In this document: positions 50,869 through 60,023 of the stretch, piece after piece
How positions within the stretch are numbered: the first letter of the stretch is position 1
Layout: each line of letters opens with the position of its first letter
From: Streptomyces iconiensis
GTDB lineage: Bacteria > Actinomycetota > Actinomycetes > Streptomycetales > Streptomycetaceae
Length of the DNA: 64,000 nucleotides
Assembly: GCF_028657195.3 (NCBI RefSeq)
Contig: NZ_JANCPR020000036.1
Location: 37,264 to 101,263 of the forward strand
Reading direction: 5' to 3'
Translations under genes and position numbers: made by a program
The notes under the pieces: generated by a model
What the model was told of the DNA's origin: nothing
What the model saw: the letters and a program-made list of their open reading frames with translations, nothing else
Database searches by the model: none

Positions 50869-50943
50869 CGCCGAGCCCTTTCTTAGTGATCGTTACGGAA
50901 AGCTCTTGACGCCCGAGGATACTCCGTGCGCTACTTATTGAGT

Positions 50944-50963
50944 GGTCGCTACAAAAAGCGACC
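50944..50963. promoter_or_regulatory. Inverted repeat between TetR and SDR genes
   Basis: GGTCGCT (50944-50950) and AGCGACC (50957-50963) flank ACAAAA. Related half-sites TGATCGTTAC and TGGTCGCTAC occur at about 50886 and 50943. It is a candidate TetR operator by position only. Confidence 0.5.
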
Positions 50964-51016
50964 GCACCGAACGACCACACCGAACGGCCGCATTGGCGCC
51001 ACCGTCCACGAGTGCC

Positions 51017-51066
51017 CACGTCTGCGCGGCCGGTACGTCGGCACGTCTGCGCGGCCGGTACGTCGG
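51017..51066. repeat. 25-bp tandem duplication in SDR upstream region
   Basis: The unit CACGTCTGCGCGGCCGGTAC plus GTCGG occurs twice in direct succession, followed by a third partial copy (CACGTCAACG). Confidence 0.88.
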
Positions 51067-51118
51067 CACGTCAACGCAACGCGCGCACCGCATGCGCCGC
51101 GACATCAAGAGGAGACCC

Positions 51119-51910
51119 ATGACTTCCACGCTCACCGACGCGGCAGCAACGCCCACCGCGAATCCGGCCGCCCCGCTCAGGGGCAAGACGGCCCTGGTCA
51201 CCGGCGGCAGCCGGGGCATCGGCGCGGCCGTGGCCAAGCGGCTCGCGGCCGAAGGCGCCGATGTCGCGTTCACCTACCTCAGCGCGGAGAGCAGGGCCAA
51301 GGAAGTGGCCGGGGAGATCAGGTCGTTGGGCCGGAGCGCCGTGACGATCAAGGCTGACAGCGCGTCGGCGCAGGACGCGGAGCGCGCGGTGGACGAGGCG
51401 GCCGAGGCGTTCGGACGCCTGGACATCCTCGTCAACAACGCGGGCATCTTCCCCAACGGTCCACTGGACACCCTCACCGTCGAGGAGATCGACCGCACCC
51501 TCGCCATCCACGTACGCGGCACACTCGTCGCCTCCCAGGCCGCTGCCCGCCACATGGGCGAGGGCGGGCGCATCATCAGCATCGGCAGCAACCTCGCCGA
51601 ACGGGTTCCGCACGCGGGCATCACGCTCTACGCCGCCTCCAAGTCGGCCCTCAGCGGCCTCACCCGGGGCCTGGCCCGCGACCTGGGCGCGCGCGGCATC
51701 ACGGCGAACCTCGTGCACCCCGGCTCGACGGACACCGAGATGAACCCGGCCGACAGCGGCGAACCTGCCGAAGCGCAGCGCGCGTTGACCGCGCTGGGCC
51801 GCTACGGCACGGCCGAGGGCATCGCCGCCACGGTCGCCCACCTCGCGGGCGAGGGTGGCCGCCACACCACCGGAGCGGCCTTCACCGTGGACTCGGGCGC
51901 CAACGCGTGA
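51119..51910 (+). CDS. Short-chain dehydrogenase/reductase
   Basis: 263 residues, ATG with AAGAGGAG upstream. Classical SDR features: TGGSRGIG cofactor loop, NNAG near residue 110, and a YAASK active site (Tyr-x-x-x-Lys) with Ser in ISIGSN. The C-terminal GAAFTVDSGANA is typical of the 3-oxoacyl-ACP reductase-like group. Substrate unknown. Divergent TetR control is likely. Confidence 0.94.
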   Translation: MTSTLTDAAATPTANPAAPLRGKTALVTGGSRGIGAAVAKRLAAEGADVAFTYLSAESRAKEVAGEIRSLGRSAVTIKADSASAQDAERAVDEAAEAFGRLDILVNNAGIFPNGPLDTLTVEEIDRTLAIHVRGTLVASQAAARHMGEGGRIISIGSNLAERVPHAGITLYAASKSALSGLTRGLARDLGARGITANLVHPGSTDTEMNPADSGEPAEAQRALTALGRYGTAEGIAATVAHLAGEGGRHTTGAAFTVDSGANA

Positions 51911-51939
51911 GCCGTACCGCTTCGCCGGAGGGCTGGCCT

Positions 51940-52215
51940 CTCACGGGAGGACCGGCCTCTGGTGAGGCACTGGCTTCCACGGGGGCCGACCTCTCGCGGG
52001 AAGGCTGACCTCCCATGAGGGACTCACCTCCCATAAGGCCGACCCCGCGCAGGAGGGGCCAACCTCCCATGGGGGACTGACCTCCCATAGGGCCGACCCC
52101 GCAGGGGAAGACTGACCTCCCATAGGGCCGACCCCGCAGGGGAAGACTGACCTCCCATAGGGCGGCCCCGCACGGAGGGCGGCCTCCCACAGGGCCGGCC
52201 TCCCCCGGAGAGCCG
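51940..52215. repeat. Degenerate 35-bp repeat array
   Basis: A unit starting CTGACCTCCCATAGGGCCGA recurs with a 35-bp period. Copies at 52077 and 52112 are perfect and 52147 starts a partial one, with diverged copies from about 51940 (CTGGCCTCTCACGGG, CTGACCTCCCATGAGG). It fills most of the gap between SDR and LysR genes. Frames across it are artefacts. Confidence 0.85.
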
Positions 52216-52266
52216 GCGGCGTCGTAGGGGGCGAACTGGCGGCGGGCCCACGGCGAGCGCGCCGCC

Positions 52267-53226
52267 TCATCCCAGGAGCGCGGTGTCCTCGGGGGGCAGC
52301 CAGGAGTCCCGGGGGCGGGTCAGCCACCCGTCCGCCTCGCCCAGCCGCAGCGCCGTATCCAGCACGGCGTCCAAGCCCGTGTGCCGTAGTCCTCTGCGCC
52401 ACACCACGGAGACAGGGGCGAGCGGAACGGGGTCCGTGAGGGGCCGCAGGACCATGCCCTCGACGCCGATGAAGACCGAGGTGGCCAGCACGCACCAGCG
52501 CCTCCCCCGCACGACGCGGGCGAACTCGCGCTCGCCCTCGATCTTCGGGAAGGGCTCGGCCAGTTGGACACCGCGCCCGGCGAAGAGTGAGCGCGCGTAG
52601 GCGGTCCACTCGGTGGTGTCGGGGTTCCCGGCGCCGGCGTAGAGGGTCTCGCCCGCGAGTTCGGCGAGCGGCACCCGCTCATGCGCGGCCAGGGGATGCT
52701 CGGCGGGGAGCAGCACCGCCACCGGCTCGTAGCGTACGAGCCGGTGGCCGAGCCCGGACAGCAGCGTGCGGGGCAGCCCCGCCGCGCGCCCGAACGAGAG
52801 GTCGAGCCGCCCCGCGAGGATGTCGGCCGCCGCACCCGCGAGCCCGCTGTAGTAGCGGGCCACGAACTCGACGGAGGGCGCCGCCTCGCGTGCCGCGTCC
52901 AGTACCCGCTGCCCGGTGGAACCCGGTGCAGCCGCGTCGACGGCGAGCGGCCGGTCGCCCGCGCCGCCGAAGGCGCGGGACAGTTCGTCGTAGGCGGCGA
53001 GCACCCTGCGTGCGTACGGGAGCAGGCGTTCGCCCTCCGGGGTGAGCGCCACGGCGCGCGTACTGCGTACGAACAGGACGGCTCCCACCTCCCGTTCGAG
53101 CGAACGCACATCGCGGCTGAGCGCCTGCTGCGCGACATACAACCGCGAGGCCGCCCGCGTGAAGTGCAGCTCCTCCGCCACGGCGACGAAGGCGCGCAGC
53201 AGACGGGGGGCGGGTTCACTCGGCAT
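52267..53226 (-). CDS. LysR-family regulator
   Basis: 319 residues. The N-terminal HTH reads LLRAFVAVAEELHFTRAASRLYVAQQALSRDVRSLEREVGAVLFVRSTRAVALTPEG. A substrate-binding-like effector domain follows (about 90-300). It is divergent from the MFS gene, which it probably activates, in the usual LysR geometry. Inducer unknown. Confidence 0.93.
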   Translation of the reverse strand: MPSEPAPRLLRAFVAVAEELHFTRAASRLYVAQQALSRDVRSLEREVGAVLFVRSTRAVALTPEGERLLPYARRVLAAYDELSRAFGGAGDRPLAVDAAAPGSTGQRVLDAAREAAPSVEFVARYYSGLAGAAADILAGRLDLSFGRAAGLPRTLLSGLGHRLVRYEPVAVLLPAEHPLAAHERVPLAELAGETLYAGAGNPDTTEWTAYARSLFAGRGVQLAEPFPKIEGEREFARVVRGRRWCVLATSVFIGVEGMVLRPLTDPVPLAPVSVVWRRGLRHTGLDAVLDTALRLGEADGWLTRPRDSWLPPEDTALLG

Positions 53227-53377
53227 CGCGCGACCCTAACCGCAACGCCGCGGCAGAGGGCAGTGCTTTACGCGACGTGGGCCGACGCCCTCCCCGACGC
53301 CCCCGCCCCCTTCCCCCAACTCACCTTCTGCGCCGGCCACTTCGCACTCACGACACGGATGCGCACTCACAACACAG

Positions 53378-54895
53378 ATGCGTGAAAGCGCTCCAACAGG
53401 TGTTGGACCGGCGCTGCCCGGCACGGCGACGCTTGCCCGCATGCCGCAACCGGACCCCGCCCCCGCCGAAGCCGCCGCTTCCGCCCCAGCGCCCGTCTCC
53501 CCCTCTGCCAGACGCAACCCGTACGCCCGTCTCTTCACCCACCCCGGCACGGTCGCCTTCACGCTCGGCAACCTCCTGGCCCGCCTGCCCATGGGCATGT
53601 TCACGGTCAGCGCCGTCATCATGATCGCGGGTTCCCGCGGCTCCTACGCGCTCGCGGGCGGCGTCACCGCCGCCGGGCTGGCCTCGACCGCGCTCGTCGC
53701 GCCGCTGATCGCGCGGCTGGTCGACCGGCACGGGCAGGCCCGCGTCGCGCGCCCCGCCACCCTCGTCGCGCTGCTCGGCTCGCTCTCCCTCGTGCTCTGC
53801 GTCCGGACGGGAGCCGCTGACTGGACCCTGTTCGCTTCCTACGCCGCGACGGCGACGACCCCCAACACCGGAGGCATGTCCCGCGCCCGCTGGGCCCACC
53901 TGTTCCGGGACGACCCGGCGGCACGCCATACGGCGAACTCCTTCGAACAGGCGGCGGACGAGCTGTGCTTCATGCTCGGCCCCGTCCTCGCGGCGCTCCT
54001 GTGCACCGCGCTCTTCCCCGAGGCCGGAACCCTCACCGGCTGCGTCCTGCTGCTGACCGGCATGGTCCTGTTCACCGGACAGCGCGCGACCGAGCCACCG
54101 GTCCTCCACAAGGACACGGTCCGTGCGCCCGCGCCGCTGCGACTGCCCGGGATACCGCCGCTGCTGCTCACCTTCCTCGCCACAGGGGCCATATTCGGCT
54201 CGCTGGAAGTGGTGACCCTCGCCTACGCGGACGGACAGGGCCACCGGGCAGCCGCCGGTGTCGTGCTCGCCTTCCAGGCGGCCGGGTCCGCCGTGGCGGG
54301 GCTGGCGTTCGGCGCCCTGCGTCCCCGAGGCTCCGACCGGCGCCGCTTCCTGCTGTGCGTCTGCGCGATGGCCGTCATGGCGACGCTGCCGCTGCTCGCC
54401 TCGCACACCGGAAGCCTGGCAGTACTGGCCGCCGCACTGCTGGTCGCGGGCATGGCGACGGCCCCGACGATGGTCACCGGCATGACCCTCGTCCAGCGCG
54501 TCACCCCGGCCTCCCGCCTCAACGAGGGCATGACGCTCGCCGTCACCGCGCTCCTCGGCGGCATCGCGGCGGGTTCGGCGACGGGCGGCTGGGCCGTGGA
54601 ACGCCTCGGCGCCGGCGGCTGGGCCTACACGGTCCCCGCAGCCGCCGCGACCCTCGCCGCACTGCTCGCCGTACGTGTCGCCCTCACCCGCACGGGCAAG
54701 GACGAGCGGCGGCTCACACGGGCGGTGAGTAGTGCTGGGGCCAGTCCCGCTCCTCCGGCAGCGGAAGGTTCCGCGCGGGTGTCTCGACAGGGGGCGCTTC
54801 CGGAGCGCGCAGCCCCCGCGCCCTCTCCCAGCCCGCCTTCGCCCGCGGGTGGTAGCGGCGCGAACGCGGAACGAGCTTCCAGCCCCAGTGAATAG
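53378..54895 (+). CDS. MFS transporter with long antisense 3' overlap
   Basis: 505 residues from ATG 53378 (an internal ATG at 53441 is possible; neither has a clear RBS). Twelve membrane segments start at FTHPGTVAFTLGNLLARLPMGMFTVSAVIMI. Loop 2-3 is DRHGQARVARP. After the last helix (VPAAAATLAALLAVRVAL) come about 65 Ser/Ala/Pro-rich residues. They overlap the convergent MpaB-type gene by 182 bp, so the tail may be non-conserved. It is divergent from LysR. Confidence 0.88.
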   Translation: MRESAPTGVGPALPGTATLARMPQPDPAPAEAAASAPAPVSPSARRNPYARLFTHPGTVAFTLGNLLARLPMGMFTVSAVIMIAGSRGSYALAGGVTAAGLASTALVAPLIARLVDRHGQARVARPATLVALLGSLSLVLCVRTGAADWTLFASYAATATTPNTGGMSRARWAHLFRDDPAARHTANSFEQAADELCFMLGPVLAALLCTALFPEAGTLTGCVLLLTGMVLFTGQRATEPPVLHKDTVRAPAPLRLPGIPPLLLTFLATGAIFGSLEVVTLAYADGQGHRAAAGVVLAFQAAGSAVAGLAFGALRPRGSDRRRFLLCVCAMAVMATLPLLASHTGSLAVLAAALLVAGMATAPTMVTGMTLVQRVTPASRLNEGMTLAVTALLGGIAAGSATGGWAVERLGAGGWAYTVPAAAATLAALLAVRVALTRTGKDERRLTRAVSSAGASPAPPAAEGSARVSRQGALPERAAPAPSPSPPSPAGGSGANAERASSPSE

Positions 54896-55628
54896 CCCGC
54901 CCCACCCTGCGCAGCCTGCGTTCGTCACGCACCGTCCACACGTACCCGAGCCTGCGGCGTACGGCGGGCGGGAAGAAGCCCACCGTGAACCACACCGAGA
55001 ACCGCGCCTGCGGCCCTCGTACCCGCCGCCACACCGCGTCGGGCAGCAGCCGCAGCGCGGGCGGCTTGGCGAGCAGCGTCAGATCGAGCACGTCCCGCGT
55101 CGGCTGGTTGTCCTCCAGCACCTCGGCCGCCATCCGCTCCCAGTACGCCTGGAAGTCCTCCCAGCTCTCCGGTACGGGCCGCATGCTCATGCCGTACATC
55201 CGCCACCACCGCACGTGTTCGTCGAAGAGGCGGCGCTTGTCGGCCTCGCTCAGTCCGGGGCCCAGCCGGTCGGCGACGAGCAGCGTGAGAACGAAGAACG
55301 TCGCGTGCGCCCAGTAGAACGTGTCCGGGTCGAGCGCGTGGTACGGGCGGCCCCGCGCGTCAACTCCCTTGATTCCGTTGTGGTATCCGCGCACCTGGCG
55401 GGCCGTCTCCTCGGCTCCCGGGCCGTCGTAGACGACGCCGCCGATGGGATACAGCGAACGGAAGAGGCGCTCCCAGCGCTCCTCGAAGAACCGCGAGTGC
55501 TCGGCCACCCCCGCACCCAGCTGCGGATGCATGTTCTGCATCGCGCCCGCCCAGGGCGCCAGCAGCACGCCCCGCCAGTCTCCGAAGTAACGCCACGTCA
55601 GTGTGCCGGGTCCCAGCGGCTCAGGCAT
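54714..55628 (-). CDS. MpaB-type oxygenase (DUF2236)
   Basis: 304 residues, ATG 55628 with AAGGAG upstream. DUF2236 features: GTLTWRYFGDWRGVLLAPWAGAMQNMHPQLGAGVAEHS, then RTARQVRGYHNGIKG, YWAHATFFV and the His/Arg-rich helices of latex-clearing-protein-like haem oxygenases. Family members oxidise rubber, long alkyl chains or secondary metabolites. No metabolite cluster surrounds it. It is convergent with and overlaps the MFS gene. Confidence 0.9.
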   Translation of the reverse strand: MPEPLGPGTLTWRYFGDWRGVLLAPWAGAMQNMHPQLGAGVAEHSRFFEERWERLFRSLYPIGGVVYDGPGAEETARQVRGYHNGIKGVDARGRPYHALDPDTFYWAHATFFVLTLLVADRLGPGLSEADKRRLFDEHVRWWRMYGMSMRPVPESWEDFQAYWERMAAEVLEDNQPTRDVLDLTLLAKPPALRLLPDAVWRRVRGPQARFSVWFTVGFFPPAVRRRLGYVWTVRDERRLRRVGRAIHWGWKLVPRSRRYHPRAKAGWERARGLRAPEAPPVETPARNLPLPEERDWPQHYSPPV

Positions 55629-55815
55629 CGCGTGCTCCTTCCCTGCTGACCGCAGGGTAGATGCACAGGCTCACGATTTCTGCCCCCGGCCCCGACCCCG
55701 GCCGCGGCCCCGGAGCAGACCCGGCGCACTCGTACGACGGCTGCACGAGGTCACACCGGTCGAGCACCGGCACAGCGCGCCAGCAAACGCGTTCAGCAAA
55801 CGCCGGCGAAACCGC

Positions 55816-56457
55816 TCAGCCGCCGCCTCCGCCACTGGAGGCGACCGCCGCGTTCCGTGCGTCCAGGGCCTTCTTCAGTGCGGGTCCCGCGGGCCCGGCC
55901 GCTGCCGTCAGCTCCTTCAGGCGGTGCCTGTGCTGGTGGCGGTCGCGCCAGGTGACCAGGGGAGAGAGCTTGCCCAGCGCTGCCATGGCGGTGAGCGCCG
56001 CCTGCCGGGGCTCCACCTGGGAGACCGGGACGTCGCCGCACAGGATCCCGGCGGCCTGGGCCCGCAGCCGCTGCGGCAGCTCGCGGTCCCGGGCACGCAC
56101 CCGCCTGGGGCGCAGCGTCCTGCGCTCGACGGAGATGAGCCCGGCGCTCTCCAGTGCGCTCTCCAGCGCGTCGAGCGTCTGCCGCCGCTCCTTGGCGACG
56201 AGCGTCTTCCAGCGCCGGGGGCGCGGCTGTGCCGCGATGCCACGCAGGACACCGTCGAGGAACGCGTCGCCCGTGCGCCGGTCGCGTGCCCTGGCCTTTC
56301 CGCCGTCGTCACGCAGGCAGTCCTGGATCTCCAACTCGGCCAGCGCGGCGGCCCGTACGACATAGCCGAGCGAATCGCGGCCGGTCACCTTCTCCTTCTC
56401 CGGATCGCACGCGAGGAGGAAGAGCTGTGCCGGCAGGCTCTCGGTGACGCTACGCAT
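55816..56457 (-). CDS. GPP34 family protein
   Basis: 213 residues from ATG 56457 (56466 is an alternative). The family start SLPAQLFLLACDPEKEKVTGRDSLGYVVRAAALAELEIQDCLRDDGGKAR and LSPLVTWRDRHQHRHRLKELTAAAG match GPP34 (Golgi phosphoprotein 3-like) proteins. They are all-helical and bind acidic phospholipids in eukaryotes; the Streptomyces copies have no settled role. It ends in a Ser/Gly tail. Confidence 0.88.
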   Translation of the reverse strand: MRSVTESLPAQLFLLACDPEKEKVTGRDSLGYVVRAAALAELEIQDCLRDDGGKARARDRRTGDAFLDGVLRGIAAQPRPRRWKTLVAKERRQTLDALESALESAGLISVERRTLRPRRVRARDRELPQRLRAQAAGILCGDVPVSQVEPRQAALTAMAALGKLSPLVTWRDRHQHRHRLKELTAAAGPAGPALKKALDARNAAVASSGGGGG

Positions 56458-56510
56458 GGGGACCATCAGAGCACATGATCGAAGAGCGGCGGGAGGTGTC
56501 CCGGAACAAG

Positions 56511-56556
56511 CGAGAGCCCCCGACCTGTCGTCCTGCTGACAGTTCGGGGGCTCTCG
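56511..56556 (-). terminator. Terminator of tmRNA
   Basis: Outer 13-bp stem CGAGAGCCCCCGA / TCGGGGGCTCTCG with an inner CTGTC/GACAG helix, starting 20 nt beyond the mature 3' end of tmRNA. Confidence 0.9.
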
Positions 56557-56575
56557 CCCACATGGGATGTTCTGT

Positions 56576-56942
56576 GGAGATGGCGGGAATCGAACCCGCG
56601 TCCAACGAAGTGGAAGAAGGGCTTCTCCGAGCGCAGTCCGCTGCGATTTTCTCAGCCCCGGAGATCTCACGGACAAGTCTCCGACGGGCTCAGTCACTGT
56701 TTGATGTCCCGGCAGGTCCCGTGACCGGACCTACGCGGTGAGTTCCCTAGCTGATGCCAGTGACCGGGATGGGAACAACCCCGGGCTGACACTTCGCAGT
56801 CGCTACTTAGGCAGCGAGGGCGAAGGAATCGCGCTTGGTGTTGGCGATTATTTTTTTGCGGCACATGGTTAACGAGATCATTGCCGCGTTCCTCGGCTCG
56901 CTTCACCTGCTTCGACGTTCGCTGTCGAAACCGATCATCCCC
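56576..56942 (-). ncRNA. ssrA: Transfer-messenger RNA
   Basis: The 5' end GGGGATG pairs with the 3' CATCTCC to form the acceptor stem, and the T-arm GGGTTCGATTCCCGCC sits just inside the 3' end. The tag frame at 56807-56845 (minus strand) reads ANTKRDSFALAA then TAA, ending in the proteolysis-signal ALAA. The CCA end is not encoded. tmRNA with SmpB frees stalled ribosomes and tags the nascent chain for degradation. It lies just downstream of smpB, transcribed in the same direction from its own region. Confidence 0.97.
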
Positions 56943-57082
56943 ATGTTGAGTTAACAATCCACAACGCCCTCTCGGGCGGCGCTTCGACCATGGTACGTGA
57001 CCGGGTCGCACACATGCCAACCTTTTAGCCGACCCGTATATTCCCGGCCTCCCGGCCGCTACCGGGCTGCCCAGGCCGTCGT

Positions 57083-57610
57083 CTAGCCGACCGTCCCGCG
57101 CTGCCTGCGCTTGACGGCCGAAATGACGCGATCCGCCTCCTTGCGGTCCTGCCGCTCCCTCAGCGTCTGCCGTTTGTCGTACTCCTTCTTGCCCTTGGCC
57201 AGCGCGATCTCGACCTTGGCCTTGCCACGGTAGAAGTACAGCTGGAGCGGGACGAGGGTGTGCCCGGACTCCTGCGTCTTGCCGATCAGCTTGTCGATCT
57301 CGACGCGGTGCAGCAGCAGCTTCCGCTTACGCCGGGCCGCGTGGTTGGTCCACGTGCCCTGCGCGTACTCGGGGATGTGCACATTGTGCAGCCAGACCTC
57401 GGCCCCCTCGATCTGCGCGAAGCCGTCCACCAGGGAGGCGCGGCCCTGTCGCAGGGACTTGACCTCGGTGCCCGTGAGCACGATGCCGCACTCGAACGTG
57501 TCGAGGATGACGTAGTCGTGCCGGGCCTTCTTGTTCTGCGCGATGAGCTTGCGGACGTCCTTGCCGTCCGTCGCCTTCGCCTTGGTCCGTGTCGTCTTCA
57601 TCTTCGCCAT
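57083..57610 (-). CDS. smpB: SsrA-binding protein SmpB
   Basis: 175 residues. Family core: VRKLIAQNKKARHDYVILDTFECGIVLTGTEVKSLRQGRASLVDGFAQIEGAEVWLHNVHIPEY and the C-terminal basic tail (KKEYDKRQTLRERQDRKEADRVISAVKRR) that reaches the ribosome decoding centre. The N-terminus is slightly longer than usual, with Met1 or Met4 as the start. It precedes tmRNA, its partner. Confidence 0.96.
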   Translation of the reverse strand: MAKMKTTRTKAKATDGKDVRKLIAQNKKARHDYVILDTFECGIVLTGTEVKSLRQGRASLVDGFAQIEGAEVWLHNVHIPEYAQGTWTNHAARRKRKLLLHRVEIDKLIGKTQESGHTLVPLQLYFYRGKAKVEIALAKGKKEYDKRQTLRERQDRKEADRVISAVKRRQRGTVG

Positions 57611-57628
57611 AGCCAGGCCAATGTTCCC

Positions 57629-58972
57629 TTACGACCGGGCCTCAAGGCCACTCAATACCGTGCGCGCCCGCTCGGTCGCCCCCTCCCGCGAGTCAACGGG
57701 CAGATCCGGGGCCAGCCCCTGCCCCTCCACCTCGCGACCCGACGGAGTCGTGTAGTGACCGACGGTCAGCTCGGCGACCGAGCCGTCCGGCTGTCTGGTG
57801 GGCACCTGCACCGAGCCCTTGCCGAAGGTGCGCGAACCGACGACGACAGCGCGCCCTCTGTCCTGGAGCGCCCCGGTGAGCAGTTCGGCGGCGCTCATCG
57901 TGCCGCCGTCCACCAGCACCACGACGGGCCGCCCCGTCTCGGCCGCTGATCCGGCTGCCCCCGTGCCGCTCCCGCTCTTCTTGGCGTACAGCGCGCGCTG
58001 GGTGCCGTTGTCGTCGTACGTCGCGACCAGACCACCGTCCAGGAAGGCCGAGGCGGCCGTGACGGCCTCGTCCACCAGGCCGCCCGCGTTCCCGCGCAGA
58101 TCGAGAAGGATGCCGGCGCCCGGTGGCACCTCGCGCTCCACCGCCTCGCGCACCCGCTCCCCCGAGCCCCGGGTGAAGGAGGACACCTTGATCCGGCTCA
58201 CGCCGTCGTCGAGCCTGTCGACGGTGACGGTCTCGGTGTCCAGCCGTGCGCGCCGCAGCACGGTGTGCCACGTCGGCGGGTCTCCGGCGCCGCTCCCGGG
58301 ACGGCTGAGGTCGAGCGCGACCCGCGTACCCGGCTCGGCCGCGCCGGGGGAGCCGGGCTCGGAGCCGCGCAGCATCGTGACGACATCGGTGACCGGCACC
58401 CCCGTCACCCGCCTGCCGTCCACGGTGCGCAGCCTGTCACCCGTACGGATTCCGGCACGGGCCGCGGGGCTGCCGGGCTGCACCCTGTCCACCTCGACGG
58501 CCGGTCCGGGCGCCGACCGCGTGCCCTTCCCCTTCGTACGGTTCCGGCCCTCCGTACGGCGCTTCCCCTCGGCGCGAACCTGGCGTACGGAGATGCCCAC
58601 GCCGACGTACGAACCGTCCAGCGCCTGCTGGAGTCCCTCGTACTCACGCGCCGAATAGGCCGCCGACCAGCGGTCACCGCTGCGGCTGACGAGCGTGTCG
58701 GCGGCGTCGCCCGCCTTCCCCGACCTTCCCGCCTGCGCGTGCGGATCGCCGGAGCCCTTGGCATCGGTTTCCGTCCGCGAGGCGTCGCTCGTCGCGGCGC
58801 GGGACGAGGACGCCTGACGCGTCTCGGGAGAACGGGAGCCCAGGTGGCGCGGCTCGCCACCGAAGGTTCCCGTGGCGGCACCGGTCGCCAGAAGGCTCGC
58901 GAAGACCAATGTCAGGGCCGCTCCGCGCCGCAGACGACGAGGAGGAGGTGCGGAGAACCACGAGCCCTGCAT
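57629..58972 (-). CDS. S41 family C-terminal processing peptidase
   Basis: 447 residues with a signal/anchor (RRLRRGAALTLVFASLLATGAATG) and a disordered Ser/Arg linker. The PDZ domain includes VDRVQPGSPAARAGIRTGDRLRTVDGRRV. The catalytic core has DLRGNAGGLVDEAV, the nucleophile Ser in DGGTMSAAELLTGAL and the Lys in SRTFGKGSVQVP. It cleaves exported proteins from the C-terminus outside the membrane. It lies between ftsX and smpB, 18 bp from the latter. Confidence 0.93.
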   Translation of the reverse strand: MQGSWFSAPPPRRLRRGAALTLVFASLLATGAATGTFGGEPRHLGSRSPETRQASSSRAATSDASRTETDAKGSGDPHAQAGRSGKAGDAADTLVSRSGDRWSAAYSAREYEGLQQALDGSYVGVGISVRQVRAEGKRRTEGRNRTKGKGTRSAPGPAVEVDRVQPGSPAARAGIRTGDRLRTVDGRRVTGVPVTDVVTMLRGSEPGSPGAAEPGTRVALDLSRPGSGAGDPPTWHTVLRRARLDTETVTVDRLDDGVSRIKVSSFTRGSGERVREAVEREVPPGAGILLDLRGNAGGLVDEAVTAASAFLDGGLVATYDDNGTQRALYAKKSGSGTGAAGSAAETGRPVVVLVDGGTMSAAELLTGALQDRGRAVVVGSRTFGKGSVQVPTRQPDGSVAELTVGHYTTPSGREVEGQGLAPDLPVDSREGATERARTVLSGLEARS

Positions 58973-59039
58973 GGTCCGGAGTGTAGGCCAGACGCGGTCG
59001 CCGTATGGGGCGTTGGCCCTACGGCGACCGCGTCCTGTC

Positions 59040-59951
59040 TCACACCTTCAGGTACTTGCGCAGCGTGAAGAAGGCCGCAATCGCAGGCATCAGCACCCCG
59101 ACGGCGATGATGAACGGCAGCACCCTCACCACGGCGTCCCAGCCGATGAAGTTGATGAGGACGATCTTCTCCTGCAGCCAGTTGTTGATCAGGAAGTACT
59201 TGCCGCCGACCAGGAGTACGCACGCGAACCCGGCGCCGATCAGCCCCGCGATGGCGGCCTCCAGGATGAACGGCATCTGGATGTAGAAGCTGGACGCGCC
59301 CACCAGGCGCATGATTCCGGTCTCTCTCCGCCTGCTGAACGCCGAGACCCGCACGGTGTTGACGATCAGCAACAGCGCAACGACCAGCATCAGCGCCATC
59401 ACACACAGCGCCGCGATGTTCATGCCGTTGAGCAGATTGAAGAGGTTCTCCAGCAGACTTCGCTGGTCCTGTACCTCCTGCACGCCCTGTCTGCCGGAGA
59501 AGGCCGTCTGCAGCACCTGGTACTTGGTCGGGTCCTTCAGCTTGACCCGGTAGGACTCCTGCATCTGGTCCGGCGTCAGCGAGTCGGCCAGGGGCGAGTC
59601 CTTGAACTGCTCCTTGTAGTGCTTGTACGCGGCGTCGGACGACTCGTAGTAGACCTTGTCGACCACGTCGAGCTTGCCGAGATCGGTCTTGATCTCCTGC
59701 TTCTGCTGCTCGGTGACCGCGCCCTTGGCGCAGTTGGGGTCGGAGGCGGCGTCGTTCTTGTTGCACAGATAGATGGAGACCTGGACCTTGTCGTACCAGA
59801 ACCCCTTCATGGTGCTCACCTGCTCGCGCGCGAGCAGGGAGCCGCCCGCCAACGCGAGCGAGAGGGCGACCGAGACGATCACCGCGAAGGTCATCGTGAG
59901 ATTGCGTCGGAGACCGACGCCGATCTCCGACAGGACGAACTGGGCGCGCAT
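59040..59951 (-). CDS. ftsX: Cell-division protein FtsX
   Basis: 303 residues from ATG 59951 with AAAGGA upstream. One N-terminal helix (MTFAVIVSVALSLALAGGSLL), a ~150-residue extracytoplasmic loop with two Cys (LCNKN, PNCAK), then three more helices (VMALMLVVALLLIVNTV, AAIAGLIGAGFACVLLVGG, VLPFIIAVGVLMPAIAAFF). With FtsE it couples ATP hydrolysis to peptidoglycan hydrolase activation at division and branching sites. Confidence 0.96.
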   Translation of the reverse strand: MRAQFVLSEIGVGLRRNLTMTFAVIVSVALSLALAGGSLLAREQVSTMKGFWYDKVQVSIYLCNKNDAASDPNCAKGAVTEQQKQEIKTDLGKLDVVDKVYYESSDAAYKHYKEQFKDSPLADSLTPDQMQESYRVKLKDPTKYQVLQTAFSGRQGVQEVQDQRSLLENLFNLLNGMNIAALCVMALMLVVALLLIVNTVRVSAFSRRRETGIMRLVGASSFYIQMPFILEAAIAGLIGAGFACVLLVGGKYFLINNWLQEKIVLINFIGWDAVVRVLPFIIAVGVLMPAIAAFFTLRKYLKV

Positions 59952-60023
59952 GGCGTCCTTTCTGCACAAGGGGATGGGTCACACGCCACGCTCGGCATGA
60001 CGGTCAGGTTCAGCGTGTACGGC

